In this document: one piece after another, positions 34,655 to 43,664 of the stretch
Layout: the number at the start of each line of letters is the position of its first letter
Position numbering within the stretch: the first letter of the stretch is position 1
IMG/VR virus record: IMGVR_UViG_3300030294_000005
Span: 1-64,000 of that record
From: a virus
Direction: 5' to 3' (one strand)
Length of the DNA stretch: 64,000 nt
Translations under genes and position numbers: made by a program
The notes under the pieces: model-generated
The model's input: the letters and a program-made list of their open reading frames with translations, nothing else
Databases searched by the model: none
What the model was told of the DNA's origin: nothing

Positions 34655-36121
34655 CTAGTTTGTCGATGTATTCGCTATACCCGCCAACTGATGACGTGTA
34701 AAAAGTAATGTTTCAGCAGACATTTCTTGTTCAGGTATTACAGTTTTACATTTAGGACATTCGACTTCTGGTAATATATATACTATCTCATCATGCTTTT
34801 CATTAATTACGTTTATAAGAGAATTAAATGAATAAAATTGGTCGGATGTTAGAGTTTGTAATATTTGTGAATACTTTCTAATTTTACCCTTAATGGTCTT
34901 TACTGCATTATCAGGGTATTGTTTTATATCTATTGGTTGTAAATCATTTTCTTCTCTATTAATATAATAGATACAATCTACATAAGATATTAATGATAAT
35001 AAATCGCTGTATGTTGTAGTAAACTTCTCATCTAATATAACATTTTCAAATATTATATTATAAATAGATGGTTCTCTTAATCCTATTACATAGTCATCAG
35101 ATACTTGAACTAGCTCAACATCGTATTTATTTACACTTGCAGTATCTTTAGCAAATATATCTGCAACTAACTTCTTAGCAGCATCATTTTTATATTTTAC
35201 CATATCATCTATTTCAGTATCTTTCATAAAGATATTTGAACAATGTGGACAATTGTATGGTATTGAATTTACACCCTCAAAACTAGCTTTATAAGCTGTA
35301 AAGTATATATGATTTATATCAAAGAAATTAAGTAATTTAACCCATTCTTCTATAGTCTTAGGTTTATTAGGATCAATAACATGATCAAATAAGATACCAT
35401 AAATTTCTCTATAAGTATCAAATCTATTTTTAGAAGAGGATTTTGGATCTAATTTCTGAATCTCTAATCCACCAAATGATTCCATTGATATAGGAATACC
35501 TGTAGCTGGAAGAACCCAACTGATTGTTCTCTTAGTTGATAGATTTGTTTTAAGTGAATTTAATACTGATATTGGTTTTTTTGATATAGAGAATGATGCT
35601 AAATCTATTATATTAATAACTGGTTTTATTTTACTTTTTATTACTGATTTAACTTCTGCTAATTGTTTATTAGATTCAGCTTCTAATTCTTCATCATCTT
35701 CATCATCTAAATCTTCATTCTTTATAAATATACTACTACCAGCAGCTTTATCTATCATTACATGAGATTCTTTAATTTTAGTCTCTTCTTCATTATCTTC
35801 ATCATCTTCACCCTCAGCCATTCTCATTAATGAAGATTTATCATGATGTTCTTCTGGGAAAATTACTTTTTCATCTTCATCAGAAGCTAAAGTTTCAATT
35901 ATTTCATCCCTTCTAATATCTACTTCTTTTTCTTTTCTTTCTATTGCTTTATTAACATTACCTAATATATCATCTAGTCTTTTTTCCATTGGATCTTTCT
36001 TTGATGAATTAGGTCTTATTTCTGCTGCAGATACCTCTTTTAATTTTTTACTACTAGTTACCTTTGCAGTATCAGTAGTTGATTTTAAATCTTTTAAAGT
36101 TACAACTTTTTTATCGTCCAT
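34655..36121 (-). CDS. Putative baseplate or tail assembly protein with zinc knuckles
   Basis: A 488-residue protein. The first 170 residues are disordered and charged with acidic runs (EGEDDEDNEEETKIK). The C-terminal domain begins near WVLPATGIPISMESFGGLEI and has two CxxC pairs, NCPHCSNIF near 303 and ECPKCKTVIP near 463, which probably bind one zinc together. It lies directly after the gp25-like wedge gene on the same strand, so a role in tail or baseplate assembly is likely. Specific identity unknown. ATG follows GGGAGG. Confidence 0.55.
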   Translation of the reverse strand: MDDKKVVTLKDLKSTTDTAKVTSSKKLKEVSAAEIRPNSSKKDPMEKRLDDILGNVNKAIERKEKEVDIRRDEIIETLASDEDEKVIFPEEHHDKSSLMRMAEGEDDEDNEEETKIKESHVMIDKAAGSSIFIKNEDLDDEDDEELEAESNKQLAEVKSVIKSKIKPVINIIDLASFSISKKPISVLNSLKTNLSTKRTISWVLPATGIPISMESFGGLEIQKLDPKSSSKNRFDTYREIYGILFDHVIDPNKPKTIEEWVKLLNFFDINHIYFTAYKASFEGVNSIPYNCPHCSNIFMKDTEIDDMVKYKNDAAKKLVADIFAKDTASVNKYDVELVQVSDDYVIGLREPSIYNIIFENVILDEKFTTTYSDLLSLISYVDCIYYINREENDLQPIDIKQYPDNAVKTIKGKIRKYSQILQTLTSDQFYSFNSLINVINEKHDEIVYILPEVECPKCKTVIPEQEMSAETLLFTRHQLAGIANTSTN

Positions 36122-36140
36122 TTTAATTTCCTCCCTTATT

Positions 36141-36509
36141 TTATAGATCTGATAATTTTAATATTTGATTGTTAAAATCAGTATTAAATATATATAAGGT
36201 ATTATCTACCTTTATACTTATTCTAATATCAAGTGAAGATATTTGTTCTACTTGAACTGTTACCGCATTTAAACTTGGTAAATATTTTGCTATTTGATTA
36301 GATACTTCTGTTTGTAAATCATTTAGTTTATCCATATCCATATATCTATATCGTTCTATAAGTCCTACACCCATATCTGGATGGGTTTGGCTTGATCCTG
36401 GTATTCTTAATAGTAGTCTTATTAGTAATAAATAAATTGCATCATTACCTGTTTTTATATTAGGTCGTTTAAACTTATCTACAGAAAGAGTATATTCATT
36501 TAGGTTCAA
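36141..36509 (-). CDS. gp25-like baseplate wedge protein
   Basis: A 122-residue protein matching the gp25/W family of contractile-tail baseplates: YLLLIRLLLRIPGSSQTHPD then MGVGL, followed by a helix and a strand (VTVQVEQISSLDIRISIKV). The family bridges baseplate wedges to the tail tube and sheath and is a hallmark of myoviruses. Starts at TTG, 9 bases from AAGGAGGG. First gene of the minus-strand cluster that runs through to the polymerase. Confidence 0.7.
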   Translation of the reverse strand: MNLNEYTLSVDKFKRPNIKTGNDAIYLLLIRLLLRIPGSSQTHPDMGVGLIERYRYMDMDKLNDLQTEVSNQIAKYLPSLNAVTVQVEQISSLDIRISIKVDNTLYIFNTDFNNQILKLSDL

Positions 36510-36666
36510 GATTCTTATCCCTCCTTATATGCTAATTTATTTTATAGTTTAATTTATATATTTATACAGTAGGCTAATTTAATATATAATGTAAAACTTA
36601 ATATGATAATATATTATATACTTAGATAGTAATAAATATTTAAAAAATAAAGGGGATGTATTAAAA

Positions 36667-36960
36667 ATGTTATTAAAAACTAAACAATTCTGTGAATTAG
36701 CAAAAGAAGGTAAATTGAAAATATTAATGCCTATGTCAAAAATACATTATGAATTAGGATTAATACCTTACAGCATTTCTAGCGATAAAAAAGATATGGT
36801 ACAATGTACTGTAGAAAAGTATAAAGATGTAAAAATAGAAAGTTGCTATAAAATTGTTTTAAAAGCTACAGATAAAAGATATGGAAAAGAAAATTTCTAT
36901 ATAGAAGATTTGTTGGGTCTTATAGATTCTGGATATATTAAGTGTAGCATACATTTGTAA
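36667..36960 (+). CDS. Unknown small protein
   Basis: A 97-residue protein after AAAGGGGATG. Begins LLKTKQFCELAKEGKLKILM and ends with a short alpha-beta segment (YIEDLLGLIDSGYIKCSIHL). No family recognised. It is the first gene of the accessory plus-strand region. The 157 bases upstream are AT-rich and separate it from the divergent baseplate operon. Confidence 0.5.
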   Translation: MLLKTKQFCELAKEGKLKILMPMSKIHYELGLIPYSISSDKKDMVQCTVEKYKDVKIESCYKIVLKATDKRYGKENFYIEDLLGLIDSGYIKCSIHL

Positions 36961-36970
36961 AACTTATTCA

Positions 36971-37055
36971 TTATAATTATATATTATAATAATGAATAAT
37001 AGTTAGTAGTAATCTATTATTCAAACAAAAATATAAAAACTGCAAACAAAGGAGA
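36971..37055 (+). promoter_or_regulatory. Phage promoter motif with leader
   Basis: TTATAATTATATATTATAAT then AATGAATAATAG matches the repeated motif. The leader GTTAGTAGTAATC and a later AAACTGC keep part of the inverted-repeat arms seen at 9565 and 48044, but degenerate. Confidence 0.6.
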
Positions 37056-37064
37056 ATACATATT

Positions 37065-37259
37065 ATGGAACGTAGAAATAATGTAGTAAAAGTACAAGGT
37101 ATAGTAGATACTAGGAAACGTGTAAGAATATTTGGAAAAAGATACATACTTAAAGAATCTGCTAGAAAAAGATATTGGGTTATAGCTAATGTATTAGGAT
37201 GGTTAATAGCAATAGGCATATTAGGAACATTATCATATATGGTATGGTCAAGAATATAA
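37065..37259 (+). CDS. Small basic single-pass membrane protein
   Basis: A 64-residue protein. The N-terminal 40 residues are strongly basic (RKRVRIFGKRYILKESARKR) and face the cytoplasm by the positive-inside rule; residues 41-60 form one membrane helix (VIANVLGWLIAIGILGTLSY). Under a conserved promoter. Function unknown. Confidence 0.6.
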   Translation: MERRNNVVKVQGIVDTRKRVRIFGKRYILKESARKRYWVIANVLGWLIAIGILGTLSYMVWSRI

Positions 37260-37279
37260 TTTAATTGGAGGTTTTAATA

Positions 37280-37507
37280 ATGACAATTACAGTACCAGAT
37301 CCTAAATATAAAGTTGGTCAACTCGTTAAATTTGATGCTAGTATGTTATCATGCACTATAACTGTAAAGATAACTAAAGCAACATTAGTAGTAGATGTTA
37401 CTACTAAAGAATCTTATTATAAATATGATATTAAACATCATGCTGTAACTAATGGATGGTCTTGGGATAATATAGAAGAAAAGATTTTAGATTTGGCTAA
37501 TAATTAA
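37280..37507 (+). CDS. Small SH3-like protein
   Basis: A 75-residue protein starting at ATG 37280 behind TTGGAGG. YKVGQLVKFDAS then three further strand-like stretches suggest a small SH3 or KOW-like barrel. No enzyme motif. Similar barrels may be at 1413, 47811 and 49821. Confidence 0.5.
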   Translation: MTITVPDPKYKVGQLVKFDASMLSCTITVKITKATLVVDVTTKESYYKYDIKHHAVTNGWSWDNIEEKILDLANN

Positions 37508-37529
37508 TTAAAATTGGAGTGATTTATTA

Positions 37530-37772
37530 ATGAATTGGAATGAAGATAAATGGCAAAATGGAGAAGCGGAGCATCCTAATTATATAGTTAAATCAGATAA
37601 TGTAGCAGTTCCATTTTTTGATTTAGTATATGCTAATGCTTGGAAAAATAAACTTTGTAAATGTAATACTGAAGTTAGTATATTGGATTTAACTAAATAT
37701 GATTGGGTTGCCAATCCTGCACATATTAAATTTCATAAATTAAATAAGGAGAAAAACTATGGCAAGATATAG
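37530..37772 (+). CDS. Unknown small protein
   Basis: An 80-residue Trp- and Asn-rich protein (MNWNEDKWQNGEAEHPNYIV). Its end overlaps the start of the following paralog set by 14 bases, so translation is coupled. No family recognised. Confidence 0.5.
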   Translation: MNWNEDKWQNGEAEHPNYIVKSDNVAVPFFDLVYANAWKNKLCKCNTEVSILDLTKYDWVANPAHIKFHKLNKEKNYGKI

Positions 37773-38031
37773 TGATAAGGATTTAAAAATACTAAAAAGA
37801 TTAAGATTCCAATTTAAAATTATTAATTTTATTTGGAAGTTAACCTATAGACTCAATTCTAGAATTGAGCATCTTAAAGATAAAAATAGAAACACTAAAT
37901 TAGCAATTGCTCGTAAATATCAAAATGAAGATTTGGCAAATGCTATAAAGTTATTAGCTGATGTATGTGATGGTGATAATAAGTATGGCAATAAAAGTAT
38001 AGTTTCTGAGATAAGTCATGACAAAATATAA
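37759..38031 (+). CDS. Paralog set member 1
   Basis: A 90-residue basic helical protein, the first of three tandem relatives. Shared start: KYSxKDLK, then KKLRFQFKIINFI. This member is the shortest and lacks the C-terminal SKSLAEKL segment of the others. Preceded by AAGGAGAAAAAC. Overlaps the next gene by 14 bases. Family unknown. Confidence 0.55.
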   Translation: MARYSDKDLKILKRLRFQFKIINFIWKLTYRLNSRIEHLKDKNRNTKLAIARKYQNEDLANAIKLLADVCDGDNKYGNKSIVSEISHDKI

Positions 38032-38422
38032 TAGTGATAAAGATTTAAAAGCAATCATTAGTAATGAGGAATTCAAAAAAGTAAAAAAATTAAGATTTAA
38101 ATTTAAAATTATTTATTTCATTTCTAAATTAATTAATGAAAAAAGTTCTAAAATTGAAAATCTTAAATATAAAACTTTTGATGCTATGTTATCAATTGCT
38201 GATAAACATAAAAAGAAAGAATTAAAAAATGAAGTTGATTCATTGACATCATATTTGTTAGATCAAGATAACAAAAATGGAATAAATTCAAAAATAGTAT
38301 ATTTGCCACAAGATAAAGAAAGCACTGATTATATAATGAGTAAATCTTTAGCTGAAAAATTATCAAATCCATTAGTAAAACCTTGTAAAATAGAAATAAA
38401 AGAAGAGGATAAATTGAAATAA
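38018..38422 (+). CDS. Paralog set member 2
   Basis: A 134-residue protein related to its neighbours. N-terminal helical region KVKKLRFKFKIIYFISKLIN, a short middle, then a C-terminal block DYIMSKSLAEKLSNPLVKPC that is nearly the same as in member 3. It shows the ancestral layout without repeats. Family unknown. Confidence 0.55.
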   Translation: MTKYNSDKDLKAIISNEEFKKVKKLRFKFKIIYFISKLINEKSSKIENLKYKTFDAMLSIADKHKKKELKNEVDSLTSYLLDQDNKNGINSKIVYLPQDKESTDYIMSKSLAEKLSNPLVKPCKIEIKEEDKLK

Positions 38423-38436
38423 TAAGGAGAAAAATT

Positions 38437-39114
38437 ATGGCAAAATATAGTAATAAAGATTTAAGAGCAATTACTAATAATAAGGAATTTAAAGAAATAA
38501 AAAAATTAAGATTTCAACTAAAAATTATTAATTTTATTTCTAGATTAACCAATGAGAACAATTTTAAAATTCAGGAACTTAAAAATAAAAATTTCAATTC
38601 TATACTATTATTTATTGATAAGTATAAAAAGAATGAATTACCAAGTAGAATAAATTTATTAACATCATATTTATTGAATGAGAAAAAAGTAATTAATAAA
38701 TATGATGAAAGAGGAAATCTAATTCATTATAAAGATTATAAGAATACTGAATATTGGAAACAATATGATGAAAAAGGAAACTTAATTCATTATAAAGATT
38801 CTAGGAATATTGAGTATTGGATGGATTATGATGAGAAAGAAAATATAATTCATTATAAAGATTGCGATGAAGAATGTTGGAGAGGGTATGATGATAAAAG
38901 AAATATAATTTATTATAAAAATTCCCGCAATTTTGAATATTGGAAACAATATGATGAAAAAGGAAATCTAATCAATTATAATTGTTATGATATGTATGGA
39001 TTAGAAGCTGATTATATAATGATGAGTAAATCTTTTGCTGAAAAAATATCAAAACCATTAGTAAAAAATTGTATACTAAAACCATCTTATATGCTATCAC
39101 ATTGGCACTATTAA
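38437..39114 (+). CDS. Paralog set member 3 with inserted YD-type repeats
   Basis: A 225-residue protein with the same N-terminus (KYSNKDLRAI, KKLRFQLKIINFISRL) and C-terminus (DYIMMSKSFAEKISKPLV) as member 2. Between them, residues 89-184 hold four full and one partial 20-21 residue repeats of the type YDEKGNLIHYKDSRNIEYW. The repeats resemble MORN or RHS-type strand repeats and would form a beta structure. The family is unknown; likely a binding surface. Confidence 0.6.
   Translation: MAKYSNKDLRAITNNKEFKEIKKLRFQLKIINFISRLTNENNFKIQELKNKNFNSILLFIDKYKKNELPSRINLLTSYLLNEKKVINKYDERGNLIHYKDYKNTEYWKQYDEKGNLIHYKDSRNIEYWMDYDEKENIIHYKDCDEECWRGYDDKRNIIYYKNSRNFEYWKQYDEKGNLINYNCYDMYGLEADYIMMSKSFAEKISKPLVKNCILKPSYMLSHWHY
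38701..38988 (+). repeat. Tandem coding repeat, about 63 bases per unit
   Basis: Four full units and one partial unit encode YDEKGNLIHYKDSRNIEYW-like repeats. Nucleotide identity between units is high (for example TATGATGAAAAAGGAAA recurs), pointing to recent expansion. Confidence 0.65.
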
Positions 39115-39136
39115 GATAATAAAGGGGATATATATT

Positions 39137-39703
39137 ATGGCATTATTAAGAATACCTATGGAAAAGGTTGTAGAATTTTTAAATATATTTGCAATTAATG
39201 GTACTGAATTTGTTGTCAAGGAAATTAAGATTTTTAAAAATATAGAAGTGTTTGATGGCCATTATAGTCCATTAAGTTCTATAAAAGTTATAACTTCTAA
39301 TAAAAATTTAAAAGGATTAGAAGCTGCTAGAGATAATCATAGAAATCTAATTTATGAAAAAATTATTGATGGAGATAATAATGAACCAATAATAATTTTT
39401 AATAAAAATAAAATTGATAAAAATGAGGTAATTATCTTTGAAATAAATATGGATGGATATATTCATGGACAAGATTTATTAGCAGCATTAAAATTTGGAA
39501 CACCTTTATTTAGTAATTATTTAAAATTTAATCCAGAAGATTTGAATAAATTTCTAACATCAGAATCTAATGCTCAATGGCATTTAGCATTTAATGCTAA
39601 AAAAGAAAAATTTGAAAATACTCTTTCTTATGGTATTAGATCTGAGACAGCAAAATTAGCTGCTGAATTAATTGAATTAGAATATGGTTTTAATATTTAT
39701 TAA
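39137..39703 (+). CDS. Unknown protein
   Basis: A 188-residue protein after AAAGGGGATA. Mixed alpha-beta, with strand-rich stretches (EVIIFEINMDGYIHGQDLLA) and a helical C-terminus (SETAKLAAELIELEYGFNIY). No family recognised. Followed by a terminator. Confidence 0.5.
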   Translation: MALLRIPMEKVVEFLNIFAINGTEFVVKEIKIFKNIEVFDGHYSPLSSIKVITSNKNLKGLEAARDNHRNLIYEKIIDGDNNEPIIIFNKNKIDKNEVIIFEINMDGYIHGQDLLAALKFGTPLFSNYLKFNPEDLNKFLTSESNAQWHLAFNAKKEKFENTLSYGIRSETAKLAAELIELEYGFNIY

Positions 39704-39709
39704 ATAATA

Positions 39710-39742
39710 AATAGACTGGTGTGTAAGCCAGTTTATTTTTTT
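39710..39742 (+). terminator. Intrinsic terminator
   Basis: Stem ATAGACTGG and CCAGTTTAT (one G-U pair), followed by TTTTTTTAATT. Confidence 0.7.
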
Positions 39743-39795
39743 AATTCAAATATTATTAAACATAAGAATAATATAATAATTAGGAGTTGATTAAT

Positions 39796-41280
39796 ATGGG
39801 AATTTACAATCCTACAAATAATATAATTCATTTAAATGAACTAGCTATATTATTAGAAACGACTGGTGTAGAAAGAAAATGGAAATGTCCTTATTGTGAT
39901 TATCATGATACAAGAGAAAGATTAGTAAGTCATGTTGATGATGAACATGAAGATATGTTATCAGAAGATTATCCTGCATCAAGAGCTGTATTTAATTATA
40001 TAAATAAAAAGGATCATGGTTCTTGTATTGTATGTAAAAAAGAAACTAAATGGAATGATGAGACTTGGAGATATGAAAGATTATGCGAAATGCCAAAATG
40101 TGAGAAAGAATATATAGCTGGAATGAGAGCTAATATGGTTGGTGTATTTGGTAAAGAGAATTTATTAAATGATCCAGAACAACAAAAAAAGATGTTATCT
40201 AATAGAAAAATCTCAGGAACATATAAATTTGAAGATGGTGGTATTAGATCATACTGTGGTTCTTATGAAAAGAAATTATTAGAGTTTTATGATAAAGTTG
40301 TACGTGCTCATTCTAAAGATGTAATCACTCCTGGTCCTGTAATACAATATCAATATCAAGGAAAAACATTGAATTGGATTACTGATGTATACTATGTGCC
40401 AGCAAATCTGGTCCATGATGTAAAAGATGGTGGAGATAATCCTAACAATAGGCAAATGGATGACTATAGAGCTAAGCAAGATGCAAAAGAAGACGATATT
40501 TCTAAATTAAACAAATATAACTATATAAGATTAACTAATAATAATTTTGATCAATTACTATTGATACTTGCTGAAATAAAATATCAAATGATTGATCCGA
40601 ATAAAGAAAATAATACTGATTATATTATAAGAATAAATGAATCTGAATTAGGAGGGGCTATGCCAAATCAAAATAACCAATCAGACAATGCTTATATCAT
40701 ACCATATCTAATGGATAATTCTTTTAATATTGCTTTATCTACTGATAAGTATTTCTCTAATATGTATAAGATAAAAGATAATAAAATAGAAAAAGGATCT
40801 ATCAAAGATTTATATGAGAGTAAATATAATGTATACAAATATACTGGAGATAATTTTAAAGAAGTATATAAAAGTATATTAGAAGATTATAATAATAAAA
40901 CAAATATAGATAATAGATTCTATCTATATGAAAAAGTATGTGGGAAAAACTTATTAAGTATGGATCAATTAATATTTGATGAAAACTTAGAAGACTGTGC
41001 TGACGCATTTATTGAATCAGTATTAGATACTCAGATAAATGAAGCTACACTTATTCATCTTGCTAATAAAGAAACCCATAGTTTATTATACACAGAGTTA
41101 ACTGATATGCTAGATATAAATAGTAAGAAAAGGATATTATTCAATAATGAAAATACAAATATATTACAAGACATGAATGGATACTTTATATATAATGAAC
41201 AAAGTGATAGAAGAACAAAATCTTATGATAGTATATCATCAATACCTTATATAAATATTATGATTAATAGACTAGCTTAA
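39796..41280 (+). CDS. Putative nuclease with C2H2 finger and PD-(D/E)XK-like core
   Basis: A 494-residue protein starting at ATG 39796 (AGGAGTTG). It has a C2H2 finger (KCPYCDYHDTRERLVSHVDD then EH) near 35, further Cys pairs (CIVCKKE, CEMPKC) and then a region GGIRSYCGSYEKKLLEFYDK, LNWITDVYYVPANLVHDVKDG. The D (17 residues earlier) and D-V-K pattern fits a PD-(D/E)XK nuclease centre. The C-terminal half has no clear motif and may be a separate domain. Nuclease activity is inferred. It begins MGIYN like three other proteins here. Confidence 0.55.
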   Translation: MGIYNPTNNIIHLNELAILLETTGVERKWKCPYCDYHDTRERLVSHVDDEHEDMLSEDYPASRAVFNYINKKDHGSCIVCKKETKWNDETWRYERLCEMPKCEKEYIAGMRANMVGVFGKENLLNDPEQQKKMLSNRKISGTYKFEDGGIRSYCGSYEKKLLEFYDKVVRAHSKDVITPGPVIQYQYQGKTLNWITDVYYVPANLVHDVKDGGDNPNNRQMDDYRAKQDAKEDDISKLNKYNYIRLTNNNFDQLLLILAEIKYQMIDPNKENNTDYIIRINESELGGAMPNQNNQSDNAYIIPYLMDNSFNIALSTDKYFSNMYKIKDNKIEKGSIKDLYESKYNVYKYTGDNFKEVYKSILEDYNNKTNIDNRFYLYEKVCGKNLLSMDQLIFDENLEDCADAFIESVLDTQINEATLIHLANKETHSLLYTELTDMLDINSKKRILFNNENTNILQDMNGYFIYNEQSDRRTKSYDSISSIPYINIMINRLA

Positions 41281-41300
41281 TTGCTAGTCTTTTTTTTTTG
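41269..41300 (+). terminator. Terminator overlapping gene end
   Basis: Stem AGACTAGC and GCTAGTCT with loop TTAATT, then ten Ts. The left arm is the last coding sequence (Arg-Leu-Ala) and the stop TAA is in the loop. The same loop and stem recur at 41781, 49994 and, with changes, 42910. Confidence 0.8.
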
Positions 41301-41305
41301 TTGAT

Positions 41306-41350
41306 ATTATAATTTTTAATTATATATTATATATATGAATAAAATATAAG
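41306..41350 (+). promoter_or_regulatory. Phage promoter motif before WG island
   Basis: TTTAATTATATATTATATAT then ATGAATAAAATATAAGGAG. The motif runs straight into the ribosome binding site, so the leader is very short. Confidence 0.6.
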
Positions 41351-41364
41351 GAGATGTTTTTATT

Positions 41365-41775
41365 ATGAAAGATTATAAAAATATACATAGTTTTAGTGAA
41401 GGACTAGCAGCTGTAGAATCAAAACATAAATGGGGATTTATTAATAAAGAAGGAGAAGAAGCTATACCATGTAAATATTGGCAAGTATATGATTTTTGTG
41501 AAGGATTAGCATCGGTAGAATTAGATAATAAGTATGGATGTATAGATAAGACTGGTAAAGAAGTTATACCGTTTAAATATGATTTTATATCTAGTTTTAA
41601 AGAAGGATTAGCATTGGTAGAATTGAATAATAAGATGGGATTTATTAATACAAAAGGAGAGGAGGTTGTACAATTAATATATAATAAAGTATATGATTTC
41701 AAAGAAGATTTAGCAGTTGTAATATCATTAGAGGGGGAATTTTGTGTTATAAATAGGAATGGTAAAAGATTATAA
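41365..41775 (+). CDS. WG-repeat protein 1
   Basis: A 136-residue protein consisting of four WG beta repeats of about 34 residues (FSEGLAAVESKHKWGFINKE then GEEAIPCKY). No signal peptide, no added domain. First gene of a nine-gene WG island. WG repeats occur in bacterial proteins of largely unknown role and are thought to form beta structures for protein contact. Confidence 0.75.
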   Translation: MKDYKNIHSFSEGLAAVESKHKWGFINKEGEEAIPCKYWQVYDFCEGLASVELDNKYGCIDKTGKEVIPFKYDFISSFKEGLALVELNNKMGFINTKGEEVVQLIYNKVYDFKEDLAVVISLEGEFCVINRNGKRL

Positions 41776-41780
41776 TTAAT

Positions 41781-41812
41781 AGACTAGCTTAGTTGCTAGT
41801 TTATTTTTTTTT
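41781..41812 (+). terminator. Intrinsic terminator
   Basis: Stem AGACTAGC and GCTAGTTT with loop TTAGTT, followed by ATTTTTTTTTTG. Near copy of the one at 41269. Confidence 0.75.
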
Positions 41813-41824
41813 GTTAAATTTAAT

Positions 41825-41860
41825 AATAATTATATATTATATACATGAATAAAATATAAT
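41825..41860 (+). promoter_or_regulatory. Phage promoter motif
   Basis: AATTATATATTATATACATG then AATAAAATATAA, nearly identical to the motif at 50040 and 41306. Confidence 0.6.
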
Positions 41861-41881
41861 TTATAAGGAGATGTTTTTATT

Positions 41882-42226
41882 ATGGAAAAAGAATTAAATT
41901 TAAAACAATTATTATTAACTAAAGATATTAAGAAAGGATTAAATTCTGATCTATTTAGTGATAAATCAGAATTAAAAGCTGCATTAAACAAAGTCATATC
42001 ATTTGATGGCGATAATCAAATACGTGTAGATGCGGTTGTTGATGGAAAAGATGTATCATTTGAAAATACCCTATATAAAAAAGAACTATATCTATTAGAG
42101 TCAAGAGTGTTTGATAAAAAAACTGATAGTTTTATTGGTGCATATTTAAAGGTTGTTGAATCTGATGGACATGTATTAGATTTAAATAATGTATGGGGAA
42201 CTACTGATTGGAATGTAGTAAAATAA
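41882..42226 (+). CDS. Unknown protein inside WG island
   Basis: A 114-residue protein without WG repeats. Helical start (LNLKQLLLTKDIKKGLNSDL), then beta-rich (NQIRVDAVVDGKDVSFENTL). Behind AAGGAGATG and a conserved promoter. No family recognised. Confidence 0.5.
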   Translation: MEKELNLKQLLLTKDIKKGLNSDLFSDKSELKAALNKVISFDGDNQIRVDAVVDGKDVSFENTLYKKELYLLESRVFDKKTDSFIGAYLKVVESDGHVLDLNNVWGTTDWNVVK

Positions 42227-42250
42227 AATTTATAAGGAGATGTTTTAATT

Positions 42251-42901
42251 ATGAAAGAATACGATAAATCATTTGGATTTTTTGAAGGATTAGCATCAGT
42301 ATCATTAGATGGAAAATGGGGATTTATTAATAATAAAGGTGAAGAGATAATACCATTAATATATGATTATGGATTTAATTTCAATGAAGGACTAGCTAAA
42401 ATAACATTGAATGGCAAATACGGATATATTAATACTATAGGTAAAGAAATAATACCATGTAAATATGATATGTTAACTAGAATTTCTGAAGGATTAACTG
42501 CAGTAAGGGGGAATGATTATAAATGGGGATATATTAATATAAAAAATGAATTAGTAATACTATATAAATATGATTTTGCGGGAAATTTTAGAGAAGGGTT
42601 TGCCCGTATAAGAATAGGCCACGAATGGGGATATATTAATACTAAAGGTGAAGAGATAATACCATGTAGATATAGTATGGCAAGAAAATTTTCAAATGGT
42701 ATAGCTAAGGTTCGTATAGGTAAATTGTGGGGATTAATCAATAAAGAAGGAAAAGAATTAGCTCCTATTATATATAAAACTATATCTGATTTTAAAGATG
42801 GTATTGCTGAAATAGAAATAGATGATAAATTTGGATTTATGAATACTGAAGGAAAAGTAATAGCAATATATAAATATACTATATCAGATACTAGAGATTA
42901 G
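42251..42901 (+). CDS. WG-repeat protein 2
   Basis: A 216-residue protein with six WG repeats, several very regular (FNEGLAKITLNGKYGYINTI then GKEIIPCKYD). No other domain. The ribosome binding site AAGGAGATGTTTTAATT is the same as that of other island genes. Confidence 0.75.
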   Translation: MKEYDKSFGFFEGLASVSLDGKWGFINNKGEEIIPLIYDYGFNFNEGLAKITLNGKYGYINTIGKEIIPCKYDMLTRISEGLTAVRGNDYKWGYINIKNELVILYKYDFAGNFREGFARIRIGHEWGYINTKGEEIIPCRYSMARKFSNGIAKVRIGKLWGLINKEGKELAPIIYKTISDFKDGIAEIEIDDKFGFMNTEGKVIAIYKYTISDTRD

Positions 42902-42907
42902 ATTAAT

Positions 42908-42945
42908 TAATAGACTGGCTTAACTGTTAGTCTATTTTTTTTGTT
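42908..42945 (+). terminator. Intrinsic terminator
   Basis: Stem AATAGACTGGC and GTTAGTCTATT with loop TTAACT (one G-U and one mismatch), then TTTTTTG. Diverged copy of the terminator at 41269. Confidence 0.65.
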
Positions 42946-43007
42946 AAATTTAATAATAATTATAATATAAACAATTATATAAATAAAGATTATAGGAGGA
43001 ATATGAT

Positions 43008-43622
43008 ATGAGGGAATATGATAGTATACATGATTTTCAAGATGGATTAGCATCAGTAAAATTAGGTAATAAATGGGGTTTTATCAATACTAAAGGTGAA
43101 GAAATAATTCCATTTATATATGATTATGGATTTAATTTTAAAGATGGTCTAGGAATGGTAGAATTGAATGGTAAATGGGGATGTATAGATAAGAATGGTA
43201 AAGAAATAATATCATGTAAATATGATCAGATATTTACATTTTATAATGGCTTAGCATCTATAGAATTGAATAATAAATATGGGTATATAGATAAAACTGG
43301 TAAAGTAATAATTCCAATAATGTATGATTATGTATATGACTTTACCGAAGAATTAATACGAGTACAATTAAATAATAAAACAGGGTTTATTAATATAGAA
43401 AATAAAATAATAATACCATTAATATATGATCATACTTATAGTTTTATTAAAGATGGAATGATTTCAGTAGAATTGAATGGTAAATGTGGATATATAAATA
43501 TAAAAGGCGAAGAAGTAATACCTTGTATATATGATGAAATATATGATTTTCAAGAAGGTTTAGCAGGTGTTAAATTAAATAATAAATTCTATTTTATAGA
43601 TAAAAGTGGTAAAAAATTATAG
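43008..43622 (+). CDS. WG-repeat protein 3
   Basis: A 204-residue protein of six WG repeats (FQDGLASVKLGNKWGFINTK and variants). Begins MREYDSIHDF. ATAGGAGG precedes the start. The upstream motif is degenerate (AATTATAATATAAACAATTA). Confidence 0.75.
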   Translation: MREYDSIHDFQDGLASVKLGNKWGFINTKGEEIIPFIYDYGFNFKDGLGMVELNGKWGCIDKNGKEIISCKYDQIFTFYNGLASIELNNKYGYIDKTGKVIIPIMYDYVYDFTEELIRVQLNNKTGFINIENKIIIPLIYDHTYSFIKDGMISVELNGKCGYINIKGEEVIPCIYDEIYDFQEGLAGVKLNNKFYFIDKSGKKL

Positions 43623-43664
43623 TATTAACAACTATATAAAATAAAATTTATTGGGGGAATTAAT

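Noticed and set aside
36977-37219. Minus-strand ORF across the promoter at 36971
   Set aside because: Covers a conserved promoter and a good membrane-protein gene; composition is that of an antisense frame.
41373-41702. Minus-strand ORF opposite WG-repeat gene 1 (also 42517-42741)
   Set aside because: Antisense of regular repeats; lacks a start signal and lies fully within well-supported plus-strand genes.
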